From: Helicovermis profundi
GTDB taxonomy: Bacteria; Bacillota; Clostridia; Peptostreptococcales; Acidaminobacteraceae
DNA: 64,000 nucleotides
Assembly (NCBI RefSeq): GCF_033097505.1
Contig: NZ_AP028654.1
Span: 2,800,001 to 2,864,000, forward strand
Direction of reading: 5' to 3'
Below the pieces are notes generated by a model, which was not told the origin of the DNA, ran no database searches, and saw nothing but the letters and a program-made list of their open reading frames with translations. A program made the position numbers and the translations under genes. Positions within the stretch are counted from its first letter, which is position 1, and each line of letters opens with the position of its first letter. Below, one piece after another: positions 27,253-35,400 of the stretch.

Positions 27253-29118
27253 CTATCCCATTTGTGACATTAACGAACTTGATTGAGATTGCATTTCAGA
27301 AAGAGCAGCTTCCATTTTACCAAATTGTTCATAATAATGATCTTCTTTATCTTGAAATAATGCAAGTAAATCTGTAATTCTAGAATCATACTCTATTATC
27401 TGCTTACCAATAATATTAGTAGCATTTGGTGATATATCAGATATTCCTGATTTTTCCACCAAAATCCCTTTTAAGTTGTTAGAATCTCTCGTTATTCTAA
27501 TATTATCTTTTATGATATCCTGAAGTCGATAGCCTAATCCACTTTCGTTGTATCTTTCAGTTGCATTTGCACTATCAAGATAAGCTTTATCAGATGAATT
27601 AGTAAACAATTTAACAATTTTGCTGTAGTTATTTTCTAAATTGCTTTTTAACTTCGTTTCATCAATAACCAATTTTCCTTCATCTTGATAATTAGATGAA
27701 GTCGTAATTCCAATCTCATATAGTGAAATTCCTGCATTAGTTACTGTATCATACATAGCTGTTCTCATCTTACTAAGAATTGAAGATAATTCAGATTTAC
27801 CTTTTAAAGAACCGCTCTTAGCTTTTTCTTCCCATTTATCAATTTCCTCTTGAGTCATATCTTTCTTTTGATCATCAGTAAGTGGTTTATAATCGCTAAA
27901 TTTTTCTTCACTATACTTATCACTTAAATCTTTAATTAAAGTATTATAAGCATCAACAAAATTTTTAATTTTAGTGTATAAACCATCAGTATCTTTTGAA
28001 ACAGAAATATCTATAGGATCTACTCCAGAGTAAGTATCTTTAAGAGTATAAAGAACACCATCTAAAGTAAATGTATTACTAGATTTTGTTACATCTACTC
28101 CATCAATATTGAGTTTTGCATTAAGCCCTGAAGTATGAACACCTGTGTCAAACTTTAATTTACTAGTAAAATCTGCACTTAGGGTCATATCATTAGAAGA
28201 ACCTTCACTTGTAGATTCTATATTAAATTTATCATCTAAAGGACTATAGGTCATTTTCGCATCTAGCGAAGCCCCATTAACTAAATCCATTAAATCTGAT
28301 ACTGTAGTGGTCTGACTAACTCCTAGACTACTAAGAGATGTTCCATTTACCGTCATTGTTGTTAAATCTGCATCAACAATACCAAATAAATCATTTAAAG
28401 ATTTTGAACTATAACTAGTAGTACTTTCCCCCGAACTAACTCCAAGCCAAGTCATAGATGCTTCTTCTCCAGTTATACTAAGAAGTGTTAAATCGTTACC
28501 TGGACTAGCAAATTTAATATTATTACCTGAAACAGAAGCAATACTATTAAAATCTGATCCAAATTGAGTCCCTATTTCAGAGTTTAAAGCTGTAGTAAAA
28601 TCCGTTATATTGTCAATTGCACTCATATCAATAGATATAGTTTTTGAAGTTCCATCTATAGTTAAACTAGTTTTAAAAATTGCGGGTTTATTTGTTGCAA
28701 AATCAGTGACCAAATCTCCACTTAATATTTGATTAAATCCTTGACTTGCACTTTCATATTTATCCTTGGTAGCTAGTTGAGTAATACTAGATACCGTATG
28801 AGTAAAATCAGTAATATCAGAAGTTCCTGTTGCTGTTAAATATGATACATCTGTGCTATTTACACTAACATCTGAAGAAAAAGAAGCAAAAAAGGTTGGA
28901 CTAGTTATATTAGTACTTGTATTGGTAAGATCTAAGTTATTTAACTGAAAAGTATCCAATTTAGAAATTGTATCTCTATAAGCCTCTTGCTCCCAAACAG
29001 CATATTGTTTGCTTGCTTTTAAATTATCAATTTTAACTTGCTCTGAGTCCATCAATTTTTTAATTATCATATCAGTATCAATACCTGATGTAATACCTGT
29101 AATTCTAGTAACTGACAT
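27253..29118 (-). CDS. fliD: Flagellar filament cap protein FliD (HAP2)
   Basis: Forms the cap under which flagellin subunits fold into the filament. About 621 residues: N-terminal D0/D1 ('TGITSGIDTDMIIKKLMDSEQVKIDNLKASKQ', typical of FliD), a Ser/Thr-rich variable middle, and a C-terminal part with 'EIGITTSSNYQDEGKLVIDETKL' and the coiled terminal helix. The ATG at 29118 has AAGGTGA six bases upstream; a GTG three codons earlier overlaps that site. Secreted by the flagellar export apparatus without signal peptide. It follows flaG by 32 bases. Confidence 0.94.
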   Translation of the reverse strand: MSVTRITGITSGIDTDMIIKKLMDSEQVKIDNLKASKQYAVWEQEAYRDTISKLDTFQLNNLDLTNTSTNITSPTFFASFSSDVSVNSTDVSYLTATGTSDITDFTHTVSSITQLATKDKYESASQGFNQILSGDLVTDFATNKPAIFKTSLTIDGTSKTISIDMSAIDNITDFTTALNSEIGTQFGSDFNSIASVSGNNIKFASPGNDLTLLSITGEEASMTWLGVSSGESTTSYSSKSLNDLFGIVDADLTTMTVNGTSLSSLGVSQTTTVSDLMDLVNGASLDAKMTYSPLDDKFNIESTSEGSSNDMTLSADFTSKLKFDTGVHTSGLNAKLNIDGVDVTKSSNTFTLDGVLYTLKDTYSGVDPIDISVSKDTDGLYTKIKNFVDAYNTLIKDLSDKYSEEKFSDYKPLTDDQKKDMTQEEIDKWEEKAKSGSLKGKSELSSILSKMRTAMYDTVTNAGISLYEIGITTSSNYQDEGKLVIDETKLKSNLENNYSKIVKLFTNSSDKAYLDSANATERYNESGLGYRLQDIIKDNIRITRDSNNLKGILVEKSGISDISPNATNIIGKQIIEYDSRITDLLALFQDKEDHYYEQFGKMEAALSEMQSQSSSLMSQMG

Positions 29119-29150
29119 ACTATTCACCTTCTTTCAGAAATAAATGGGTT

Positions 29151-29549
29151 TTATGCTTTTTTATCAACAACCATGCCGGCCATTTCCCACATTTTAGCAA
29201 TCATATCTTCAATTTTCTTTGGCGGAAATTCTGCTATAACTTCTCCTGTATCTGTGTCTTTAATTGTGTACATAATCGTACCTGTTACATCATGTACTTG
29301 CCTTTCAACTTCTCTATTATAGTGATTTAAAGATTTATTAGCTTGTTTAATCGCTTTTTCTAAAACACTATTATCAGAATTCTTTTTATCAACAACGTTC
29401 TGCTTAACCCCATTAATTTCAACAACATCTACTTTATCCTTTGAAATTTTTGGGGTATTTGGGGCATTTGATACTTTCGGAACATTTTGTGTACTACTAG
29501 AATCCATCCTAGTTTGTACTACCGGTGTATTTACATTATCAACTTTCAT
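29151..29549 (-). CDS. flaG: FlaG-family flagellar protein
   Basis: 132 residues with a polar, low-complexity N-terminal half and the FlaG domain in the C-terminal half: 'LNHYNREVERQVHDVTGTIMYTIKDTDTGEVIAEFPPKKIEDMIAKM'. FlaG proteins affect filament length. ATG with AAGGAGGA. First gene of the flaG-fliD-fliT-fliS operon, with a near-perfect sigma-28 promoter 38-64 bases upstream. Confidence 0.92.
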   Translation of the reverse strand: MKVDNVNTPVVQTRMDSSSTQNVPKVSNAPNTPKISKDKVDVVEINGVKQNVVDKKNSDNSVLEKAIKQANKSLNHYNREVERQVHDVTGTIMYTIKDTDTGEVIAEFPPKKIEDMIAKMWEMAGMVVDKKA

Positions 29550-29586
29550 AAATCCGTCCTCCTTGATCAGTTTGTTCTTTAATTAG

Positions 29587-29613
29587 GTATCGGCATAAAG
29601 AAAATATACTTTA
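29587..29613 (-). promoter_or_regulatory. Sigma-28 (FliA/SigD) promoter of flaG-fliD-fliT-fliS
   Basis: Minus strand TAAA (29610-29613), 15-base spacer, GCCGATAC (29587-29594); consensus is TAAA-N15-GCCGATAT. Seven of eight -10 bases match. Confidence 0.9.
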
Positions 29614-29620
29614 AAATTTT

Positions 29621-31162
29621 CTAATTATTATGCAAAAATATAAATTTATTATTAATACAATATTCAAGAAATTTTAAAGATTCTTTTTCAATTATCTTTT
29701 TATCAAACTTACTTATTATTTTTTTAATAGTTCTTTTTCCGTTAATGTAATTAATTAATTCATAAGCCATGTCATCTATTTTTATCCACCTTATTTCAAT
29801 AAAATCATCTTCAAAAAAATTTGCTACATCTAAACCAATGAAATAATTAATTTTACCGTTCATAATTTCTGTTTTAAGCTTCAAAAAAACATTTTTATAA
29901 GGAACTAAATTTTTATTGCTTAAACCTAATACTCCCTGTTTAAACTCCTTTTTAACCGCAATAAAATGGTGCTTTTTTAATTTTCCATTTAACATTTCTG
30001 CAAGGTGCCATTTTTCTAGTTGAGTTAAATCTTTTACTAAAGAAGAAAATTCTACATCATCAATATATTCATTTGGATCCATTGTTCTTCTATTTGTAAA
30101 ATCTACTAGCCTCATACCACCTTCTTCTATCATACTATTAAGTGAAAGTACATTATATCTAAATTCATTTACATTTAAAAGTAAATCTACTATATGTTGA
30201 TCCCCTTTTTCTATATCATCATTTTTATTAATTTCACTTAATCTTAGATCTTTATTTATAAATTTCAGTATTTTTTTAGTTATTATTATTTTTTCTTTAA
30301 AACCGCTTTCTTTTTTTAAATACTTAATACTTTCCTGCATAAGACCAATTTCAAATCTACCATATTCTCCATAAACCATTGCGGAAAGAACTCCATCATC
30401 TTTTAAATGCTTTTTGAGATTTTCTACACCTTTAGACGGATTTTCAAGATGATGAAGCACTCCTGTACTCATAATATAATCAAATTTTTTATCTAAATTC
30501 ATAGTCATAATATCATCATTAATAAATTCTATATTCTTAATGTTTAATTCTTCAGCATATTTTTTTGCCATATTTAAAGAAGCTCTACTTATATCCACAT
30601 AAGTAAAATTTACATTTGCATATATAATAGCACCAGAAAGAGAAGATTCACCTGTACCACATCCTGCAATAAGTACATTTGCATTATTAAATGATTTATA
30701 TTTATTGTTTGTCAAACTTTTCAAATATTTAAGATTATAAAGAGCAGTTGGTTCCGCATTTTTTAAAGAAACATCTCTCATATAATCTGGAATAACACCA
30801 TTCCATAGATTAGGATATGCATAGTCTTCGTATTGATTTGAAATATCTTCAGTTACATCATTATTAATTTCTAATTTTTCTTTATCAAAAATTTTTGAAG
30901 AAGAAATATTCATCATAGGAATAAGCTGAGAATCAATTATAGATACACCGAAAAAATAATCTTTATTTTCTACCGATAAAAGTAAATATTTTAAAAGTCC
31001 ATTAAATCTAGAAAGCTCTTCATCATTCCATTTCTTTATAATATCTATATCATTATTTATATCATCTGAAAATTTTGCAAAATTATTCAATATACTTTTA
31101 CTATCTCTAGTTCTAAGAGCATCAGAGAGTTTTAGTGCACTTTCTATTAATTTATTACTCAT
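29621..31162 (-). CDS. SAM-dependent methyltransferase of the flagellin-glycan locus
   Basis: About 513 residues. A class I methyltransferase core spans roughly 155-275: 'VLIAGCGTGESS' (motif I), 'YVDIS' acidic loop, 'FDYIMSTGVLHHLENP' (motif IV/post). N- and C-terminal extensions are unusual. The last ~60 residues ('MAYELINYINGKRTIKKII...') look like a small winged-helix, PqqD-like fold. The ATG at 31162 has GGAGGT upstream. It overlaps the epimerase gene by eight bases. A likely role is methylating the flagellin sugar or the protein itself; the acceptor is unknown. Confidence 0.78.
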   Translation of the reverse strand: MSNKLIESALKLSDALRTRDSKSILNNFAKFSDDINNDIDIIKKWNDEELSRFNGLLKYLLLSVENKDYFFGVSIIDSQLIPMMNISSSKIFDKEKLEINNDVTEDISNQYEDYAYPNLWNGVIPDYMRDVSLKNAEPTALYNLKYLKSLTNNKYKSFNNANVLIAGCGTGESSLSGAIIYANVNFTYVDISRASLNMAKKYAEELNIKNIEFINDDIMTMNLDKKFDYIMSTGVLHHLENPSKGVENLKKHLKDDGVLSAMVYGEYGRFEIGLMQESIKYLKKESGFKEKIIITKKILKFINKDLRLSEINKNDDIEKGDQHIVDLLLNVNEFRYNVLSLNSMIEEGGMRLVDFTNRRTMDPNEYIDDVEFSSLVKDLTQLEKWHLAEMLNGKLKKHHFIAVKKEFKQGVLGLSNKNLVPYKNVFLKLKTEIMNGKINYFIGLDVANFFEDDFIEIRWIKIDDMAYELINYINGKRTIKKIISKFDKKIIEKESLKFLEYCINNKFIFLHNN

Positions 31163-32111
31163 ATTTACCTCCATTTTCAAGTAAGTTTATCCATTCTTTC
31201 ATGCTATTTATACCTTCATGTAAAGCGAATTTTGGTTTCCAGTTTAATAATTCTTTTGCTTTTTTACTATCACATTTTAATTTCATAATTTCACTCTGTG
31301 GATGTATATGCTTTATATGATTAATATTTACTTTTCCACCTGAAATCATATCTGCAAGATCATTAATTGATATATCTTCTCCAAGTCCTGCATTTATTAT
31401 CTCACCATTTGACTTATCACTAAAACCAGCACTTATAATAAAATCCACACAATCATCAACATAAAGCAAATCTCTAGTCTGTAATCCATCTCCATATATA
31501 TCGATATCTTGCATTTTTTTCACTCTATCAATAAATATAGAAACAACTCCGCCCTCTCCATTACTCTTTTGATAAGGTCCATATGTATTGAATGGTCTAA
31601 TTATAGCTACAGGAAGATTATAAGTATAATAATAAGATAAAGCTAAATTTTCGGACGCTATCTTAGAACCAGCATAAGGAGAAGCTGGTTTAGTTCTATG
31701 ATTTTCACTAATACCACTTTCATTAGTAGCTTTTTCATAAACCATACAGGTACTCATAAATACGAATTTAGTATTATTTTTTCTACATCCCTCAAGTACA
31801 TTCATAGTACCAACTACATCACTATTAAAAGTATCATACGGATCATCAATACTATCCTGTACATTTATCCTAGCCGCTAAATGAAAACAAATATCAAATT
31901 TTTTCAAATCAAAAATTGTATTTATATATTTTTTATCTTCAATGCCCATTTCAAAAAAACTAAAGTTACTAAGACTCATAAATTCTTTAATATTTTCAAT
32001 ACTTCCATTTGAAAAATCGTCAATCACAGTAATACTATTTTCTGTTTTAACTAATTTTTTTACTAAATTTCTTCCAATAAAACCCGCTCCACCAGTAATT
32101 AAAATATTCAT
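31155..32111 (-). CDS. NAD-dependent sugar-nucleotide epimerase/dehydratase
   Basis: Extended SDR of about 318 residues: 'ILITGGAGFIGRNLV' NAD site, 'FHLAARINVQDS', 'FMSTCMVYE', the active-site Tyr-x3-Lys in 'SPYAGSKIASE', and 'RPFNTYGPYQ'. Such proteins are UDP-hexose 4-epimerases or 4,6-dehydratases; LegB-like 4,6-dehydratase is one option, but I cannot separate them by eye. The ATG at 32111 has GGGAGA upstream. It follows the aldo-keto reductase by 25 bases and precedes the methyltransferase in the same operon. Confidence 0.83.
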   Translation of the reverse strand: MNILITGGAGFIGRNLVKKLVKTENSITVIDDFSNGSIENIKEFMSLSNFSFFEMGIEDKKYINTIFDLKKFDICFHLAARINVQDSIDDPYDTFNSDVVGTMNVLEGCRKNNTKFVFMSTCMVYEKATNESGISENHRTKPASPYAGSKIASENLALSYYYTYNLPVAIIRPFNTYGPYQKSNGEGGVVSIFIDRVKKMQDIDIYGDGLQTRDLLYVDDCVDFIISAGFSDKSNGEIINAGLGEDISINDLADMISGGKVNINHIKHIHPQSEIMKLKCDSKKAKELLNWKPKFALHEGINSMKEWINLLENGGKYE

Positions 32112-32136
32112 ATTAATTTCTCCCAATTATTCTAAT

Positions 32137-33039
32137 TTAATGCTTTTTACTCCAAAGATAAGGAAGTAACACTCCATAATCAACATTTAAAAACGTTTCA
32201 TTTATTTCCTTGATATATTCTTTACTAACACTCTTCCCATATATTTCATTAATTTCTATTAATTGATCTAATGAATCTACTCCAATAACTATATAATCAA
32301 TGCCTAGCGAATATTTAGAAAATAATAACGCCCCTTCTAAAACTGTATAATCATATTTTTTAAGTATTTCATTAAATTTATTTAAATAAACACCAGAATT
32401 TTTAACTCTTTTTTCTGCATCATTTGGCTCCATAAAAAGCAATCCTTGTAAAAATGAACTTCTAGCTAATACTTTAATATTTTTTTCTTTTGTAATTTCA
32501 AAAAAATTTGTTTTATTAAGCCTTAAATCAAATACATTAAAGGGAATTTGTATATAATCTATTTTCAAATTATTAACAGCATAAAGTGCATCTTCCACAT
32601 TATAAATTGAAACCCCAATATTTTTAGTCACTCCTATTTTTTTAAGATTATATAATTCATTCACTATACGTTCATTATACATATACTCTGGATTATGAAG
32701 TAGTAAAGCATACAACTTTTTTAAATTCATTTTTTTTATCGATGTATTTACTTGATTAAAAATAATCTCTCTTAACTCTTTTTTTTCACATGTAATATCA
32801 TTTTTTTCCAGTGTTAATTTTGTAAAAATATTAATTTCATCTAACTTATTTTTTAAAATATAGTCTCCAATTATTTCTTCAGCATCGCCATAAACTGGAG
32901 CTGTGTCAAAGAACACAATCCCTTTATCGATTCCGAATTTAATAATTTCATGTATCTCATTTACCGATCTCTTTCCTTTTTTATTATTAATGCCATAATC
33001 CATTCCGAACTGCACTGTTCCAAGACATATTTTTTCCAT
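32137..33039 (-). CDS. Aldo/keto reductase of the flagellin-glycan locus
   Basis: 300 residues with the AKR barrel pattern: 'LGTVQFGMDYGI' N-terminal hairpin and strand, catalytic 'FFDTAPVYGDAEEIIGDYI' (Asp and Tyr of the tetrad), 'FTKLTL' with the Lys, and 'LLHNPEYM' with the His. NADPH-dependent reduction of a keto-sugar or keto-acid intermediate is expected. AKRs are not part of the characterised pseudaminic or legionaminic routes, which makes its place here notable. ATG with GGTGA; eight bases separate it from the upstream aminotransferase gene. Confidence 0.83.
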   Translation of the reverse strand: MEKICLGTVQFGMDYGINNKKGKRSVNEIHEIIKFGIDKGIVFFDTAPVYGDAEEIIGDYILKNKLDEINIFTKLTLEKNDITCEKKELREIIFNQVNTSIKKMNLKKLYALLLHNPEYMYNERIVNELYNLKKIGVTKNIGVSIYNVEDALYAVNNLKIDYIQIPFNVFDLRLNKTNFFEITKEKNIKVLARSSFLQGLLFMEPNDAEKRVKNSGVYLNKFNEILKKYDYTVLEGALLFSKYSLGIDYIVIGVDSLDQLIEINEIYGKSVSKEYIKEINETFLNVDYGVLLPYLWSKKH

Positions 33040-33046
33040 AATTCAC

Positions 33047-34372
33047 CTAATTTATTTCTCTAAAAACAGGTTTAGTAGCTTTACCAATTAATAATCCTTC
33101 TGTACTCTTATTATTTATTGCCTTTAAATAAACTTCACAAGACTCTTTAAAGACCTTTAAAGTAAGATTAATATCATCATAATTATGCTCATGTGCTATA
33201 GTGAAAACACCTTGAAAAAGAACCCCTCTAGTTATCATCTCTTGCATAAAAAGTGTCCTAAACTCCATAGATACATTCAAATTATAATCTTTAAAAATAA
33301 CTGCAGGAAAAATAGGATAGCCAATGATTTCAATATATTTAGTAAGTCCTAAATCCTCAATAATTTTATTAGCATTTGTAGTAATATATTTTCCTTTTTC
33401 CCAGTTTTTTTCTATTATATTTTCATCTTTTAATTCATTTATAACTTCAATCGCAGCCGCAAGACCATGTGTTTCAGCTCCATGAGTCGTTGAAATAAGA
33501 AAAACTTTTTTTAATCCTTCTTCTATCCCACCAAGTTTCATAATATCTTTTTTACCTGCTAAAAATGCTACAGAAAATCCATTTCCGACAGCTTTTCCAA
33601 AAGTAGATAAATCAGGCTCTAATCCAAAATACTCCTGGGCTCCGCCTAGAGCATATCTAAATCCTGTTATCATTTCATCTAAAATAAATACAGTTCCATT
33701 TTTTTTACATTCGTTTTGAAGCTCAATTAAGAAATTATCTTTTGGTTGGTCAAATTTTACCGCTTCAAGAATTAGGCAAGCTATTTCGCCCTCGTTTTCC
33801 TTAAACATCTGCTTAACACTTTCAATATCATTATAAGAAAATTTTACAGTTAATTCTTTTGTGCTTTTGGGAATTCCAAAATCGCATTTTGTTGACCCTA
33901 TAAACCAATCATCATAGCTAAAAAATGGTTGGTCTTTACACACTGCAACTTTTTCCCTTAAGGTATATGCTCTTGAAAGTTTGACCGCAGCTGTTGTCAC
34001 TGTTGACCCATTCTTAGCAAATTTAAACATATCATATTTAGGAAATACTTCTTTAAGAAGTTTTGCAAAAGTAAGTTCAATATCGGCAGGTCTTTGAAAA
34101 TTCACTCCATAATCTAGTTGTTTTTTTACTGCATTTATAACTTTTTCATAAGCATGTCCTAAACAAACTGATGTAAGACCCATAGTCCAGTCAAGATATT
34201 TATTGTCATCTATATCCCATATATAAACTCCTTTACCTCTCTTTATTCCTTTAGGTGAAAGAAAAGGAAATTGATCATCTCCTTTACTGTATGTATGTGC
34301 ACCACCTGGTATTAAATTATTTATTTCTCTAGAAAACTCATTGTTTTTCTTAAAATTAGTATATTTCTTCAT
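33047..34372 (-). CDS. Class III PLP aminotransferase (glutamate-1-semialdehyde aminomutase-like)
   Basis: 441 residues of fold-type I aminotransferase. The PLP lysine is in 'STFGKAVGNGFSVAFLAGKK', with the cofactor Asp in 'FILDEMITGFRYALGGAQEYFG'; 'NNLIPGGAHTYSKG' at the N-terminus is typical of GSA-aminomutase-like enzymes. No haem-synthesis gene is near. Context is sugar biosynthesis, so the likely substrate is a keto sugar or keto acid. Known nonulosonic pathways use DegT/DnrJ-type enzymes (PseC, LegC) at this step, and none is present. ATG with GGAGGT; 13 bases after the dehydratase gene. Confidence 0.85.
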   Translation of the reverse strand: MKKYTNFKKNNEFSREINNLIPGGAHTYSKGDDQFPFLSPKGIKRGKGVYIWDIDDNKYLDWTMGLTSVCLGHAYEKVINAVKKQLDYGVNFQRPADIELTFAKLLKEVFPKYDMFKFAKNGSTVTTAAVKLSRAYTLREKVAVCKDQPFFSYDDWFIGSTKCDFGIPKSTKELTVKFSYNDIESVKQMFKENEGEIACLILEAVKFDQPKDNFLIELQNECKKNGTVFILDEMITGFRYALGGAQEYFGLEPDLSTFGKAVGNGFSVAFLAGKKDIMKLGGIEEGLKKVFLISTTHGAETHGLAAAIEVINELKDENIIEKNWEKGKYITTNANKIIEDLGLTKYIEIIGYPIFPAVIFKDYNLNVSMEFRTLFMQEMITRGVLFQGVFTIAHEHNYDDINLTLKVFKESCEVYLKAINNKSTEGLLIGKATKPVFREIN

Positions 34373-34385
34373 AACAAACCTCCAA

Positions 34386-35396
34386 TTATATCAATTTTTC
34401 GTCTTCAAAAATCTTTCTAATTTCTTCCCTTGATACTATTTCATGCCTATCCGATCTATAACTATCCATTACTTTTTCACTTACTATTTTTTCTTTATAT
34501 TTATTATTTTTGAAATATGAAGGTATTACAAACATATCTTCAAATTCCATCGCCTTTAAAGCTTCATCTTTTGTCATTAATTCTTCATACATTTTTTCAC
34601 CTTGTCTAAATCCAATTATTCTTTTTTTAATTTTTGAAACATTTATATCATATTTTTTTGCAGTTTCTTCAATAATACATTCAATTAAATCATCTAATTT
34701 AATACAAGGCATTTTTAATATAAACGTTTCTCCTCCATCAGCTCTATCAACTACTCTAAGTAAAAGTTCTACTGCTTTTGATACACTCATCATAAATCTA
34801 GTCATTTGGCCATTTGTTACAGTGACTTCTTTATTATTAATAACCTGCTTCTTTATACTTGGTATAACTGAGCCACGTGAGCCCATAATATTACCAAATC
34901 TAACTACAGAAAATTTGGTTCTATAACTCCCAGAATTAGATCCCTCAGACACAAATAATTTTTCAGCTAATAATTTTGTAGCCCCATAAGTATTCACTGG
35001 ATTAATAGCTTTATCACTAGAAGAAAAAATAACTTTTGAAACATTGTTTTTTATTGCAGCTTTTATAACATTTTTGGTTCCAATAACATTCGTTTTAATT
35101 GCTTCTTCAGGATTATATTCACATGAACCAACATGTTTCATAGCTGCTAGATGAAAAACATAATCAATTTGATCCATAGCAAACTCAAGTCTAAATTTAT
35201 CTCTAATATCACCTATTAAAAATCTTAATCTTTCATCATCTCCATATTCTTGCATCATCTCAAACTGTTTAAACTCGTCTCTACTAAAAACTCTAATTAC
35301 CTTAGCTTTTTCTTTTAAAAGTCTTTTGACTAGTGCTTTTCCAACGGTTCCTGTACCGCCTATTATTAATATTTTTTTATTTTCAAAATTACTCAT
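34386..35396 (-). CDS. UDP-N-acetylglucosamine 4,6-dehydratase-type protein (PseB/FlaA1-like)
   Basis: First committed step of pseudaminic-type sugar synthesis: UDP-GlcNAc to a 4-keto-6-deoxy sugar. About 336 residues (PseB size), with 'ILIIGGTGTVGKALVKRLL', 'SRDEFKQFEM', 'HLAAMKHVG', the unusual SDR active site 'NTYGATKLLAEKL', 'RFGNIMGSRGSVIP' and 'GFRQGEKMYEELM'. The ATG at 35396 fits PseB length; the longer frame to 35480 runs into the maf gene. The start lies five bases after maf ends. FlaA1/PseB could also be a C6-dehydratase with C5-inverting activity. Confidence 0.87.
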   Translation of the reverse strand: MSNFENKKILIIGGTGTVGKALVKRLLKEKAKVIRVFSRDEFKQFEMMQEYGDDERLRFLIGDIRDKFRLEFAMDQIDYVFHLAAMKHVGSCEYNPEEAIKTNVIGTKNVIKAAIKNNVSKVIFSSSDKAINPVNTYGATKLLAEKLFVSEGSNSGSYRTKFSVVRFGNIMGSRGSVIPSIKKQVINNKEVTVTNGQMTRFMMSVSKAVELLLRVVDRADGGETFILKMPCIKLDDLIECIIEETAKKYDINVSKIKKRIIGFRQGEKMYEELMTKDEALKAMEFEDMFVIPSYFKNNKYKEKIVSEKVMDSYRSDRHEIVSREEIRKIFEDEKLI

Positions 35397-35400
35397 AATA

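Noticed and set aside
27253-29118. Ser/Thr-rich stretches of FliD and FlgL as inserted adhesin domains
   Set aside because: Variable central regions are normal in these proteins and I see no adhesin motif.
31155-32111. Naming this SDR LegB
   Set aside because: 4-epimerases and 4,6-dehydratases of this fold cannot be separated by eye, and no LegC/LegG accompany it.
33047-34372. Glutamate-1-semialdehyde aminomutase for haem synthesis (hemL)
   Set aside because: It is embedded in a sugar and flagellin-glycosylation operon with no tetrapyrrole genes nearby, so a sugar-pathway aminotransferase is more likely.
34510-34926. 138-codon plus-strand frame opposite the PseB-like gene
   Set aside because: Antisense shadow of a clearly coding gene, with no recognisable protein features and no ribosome binding site.
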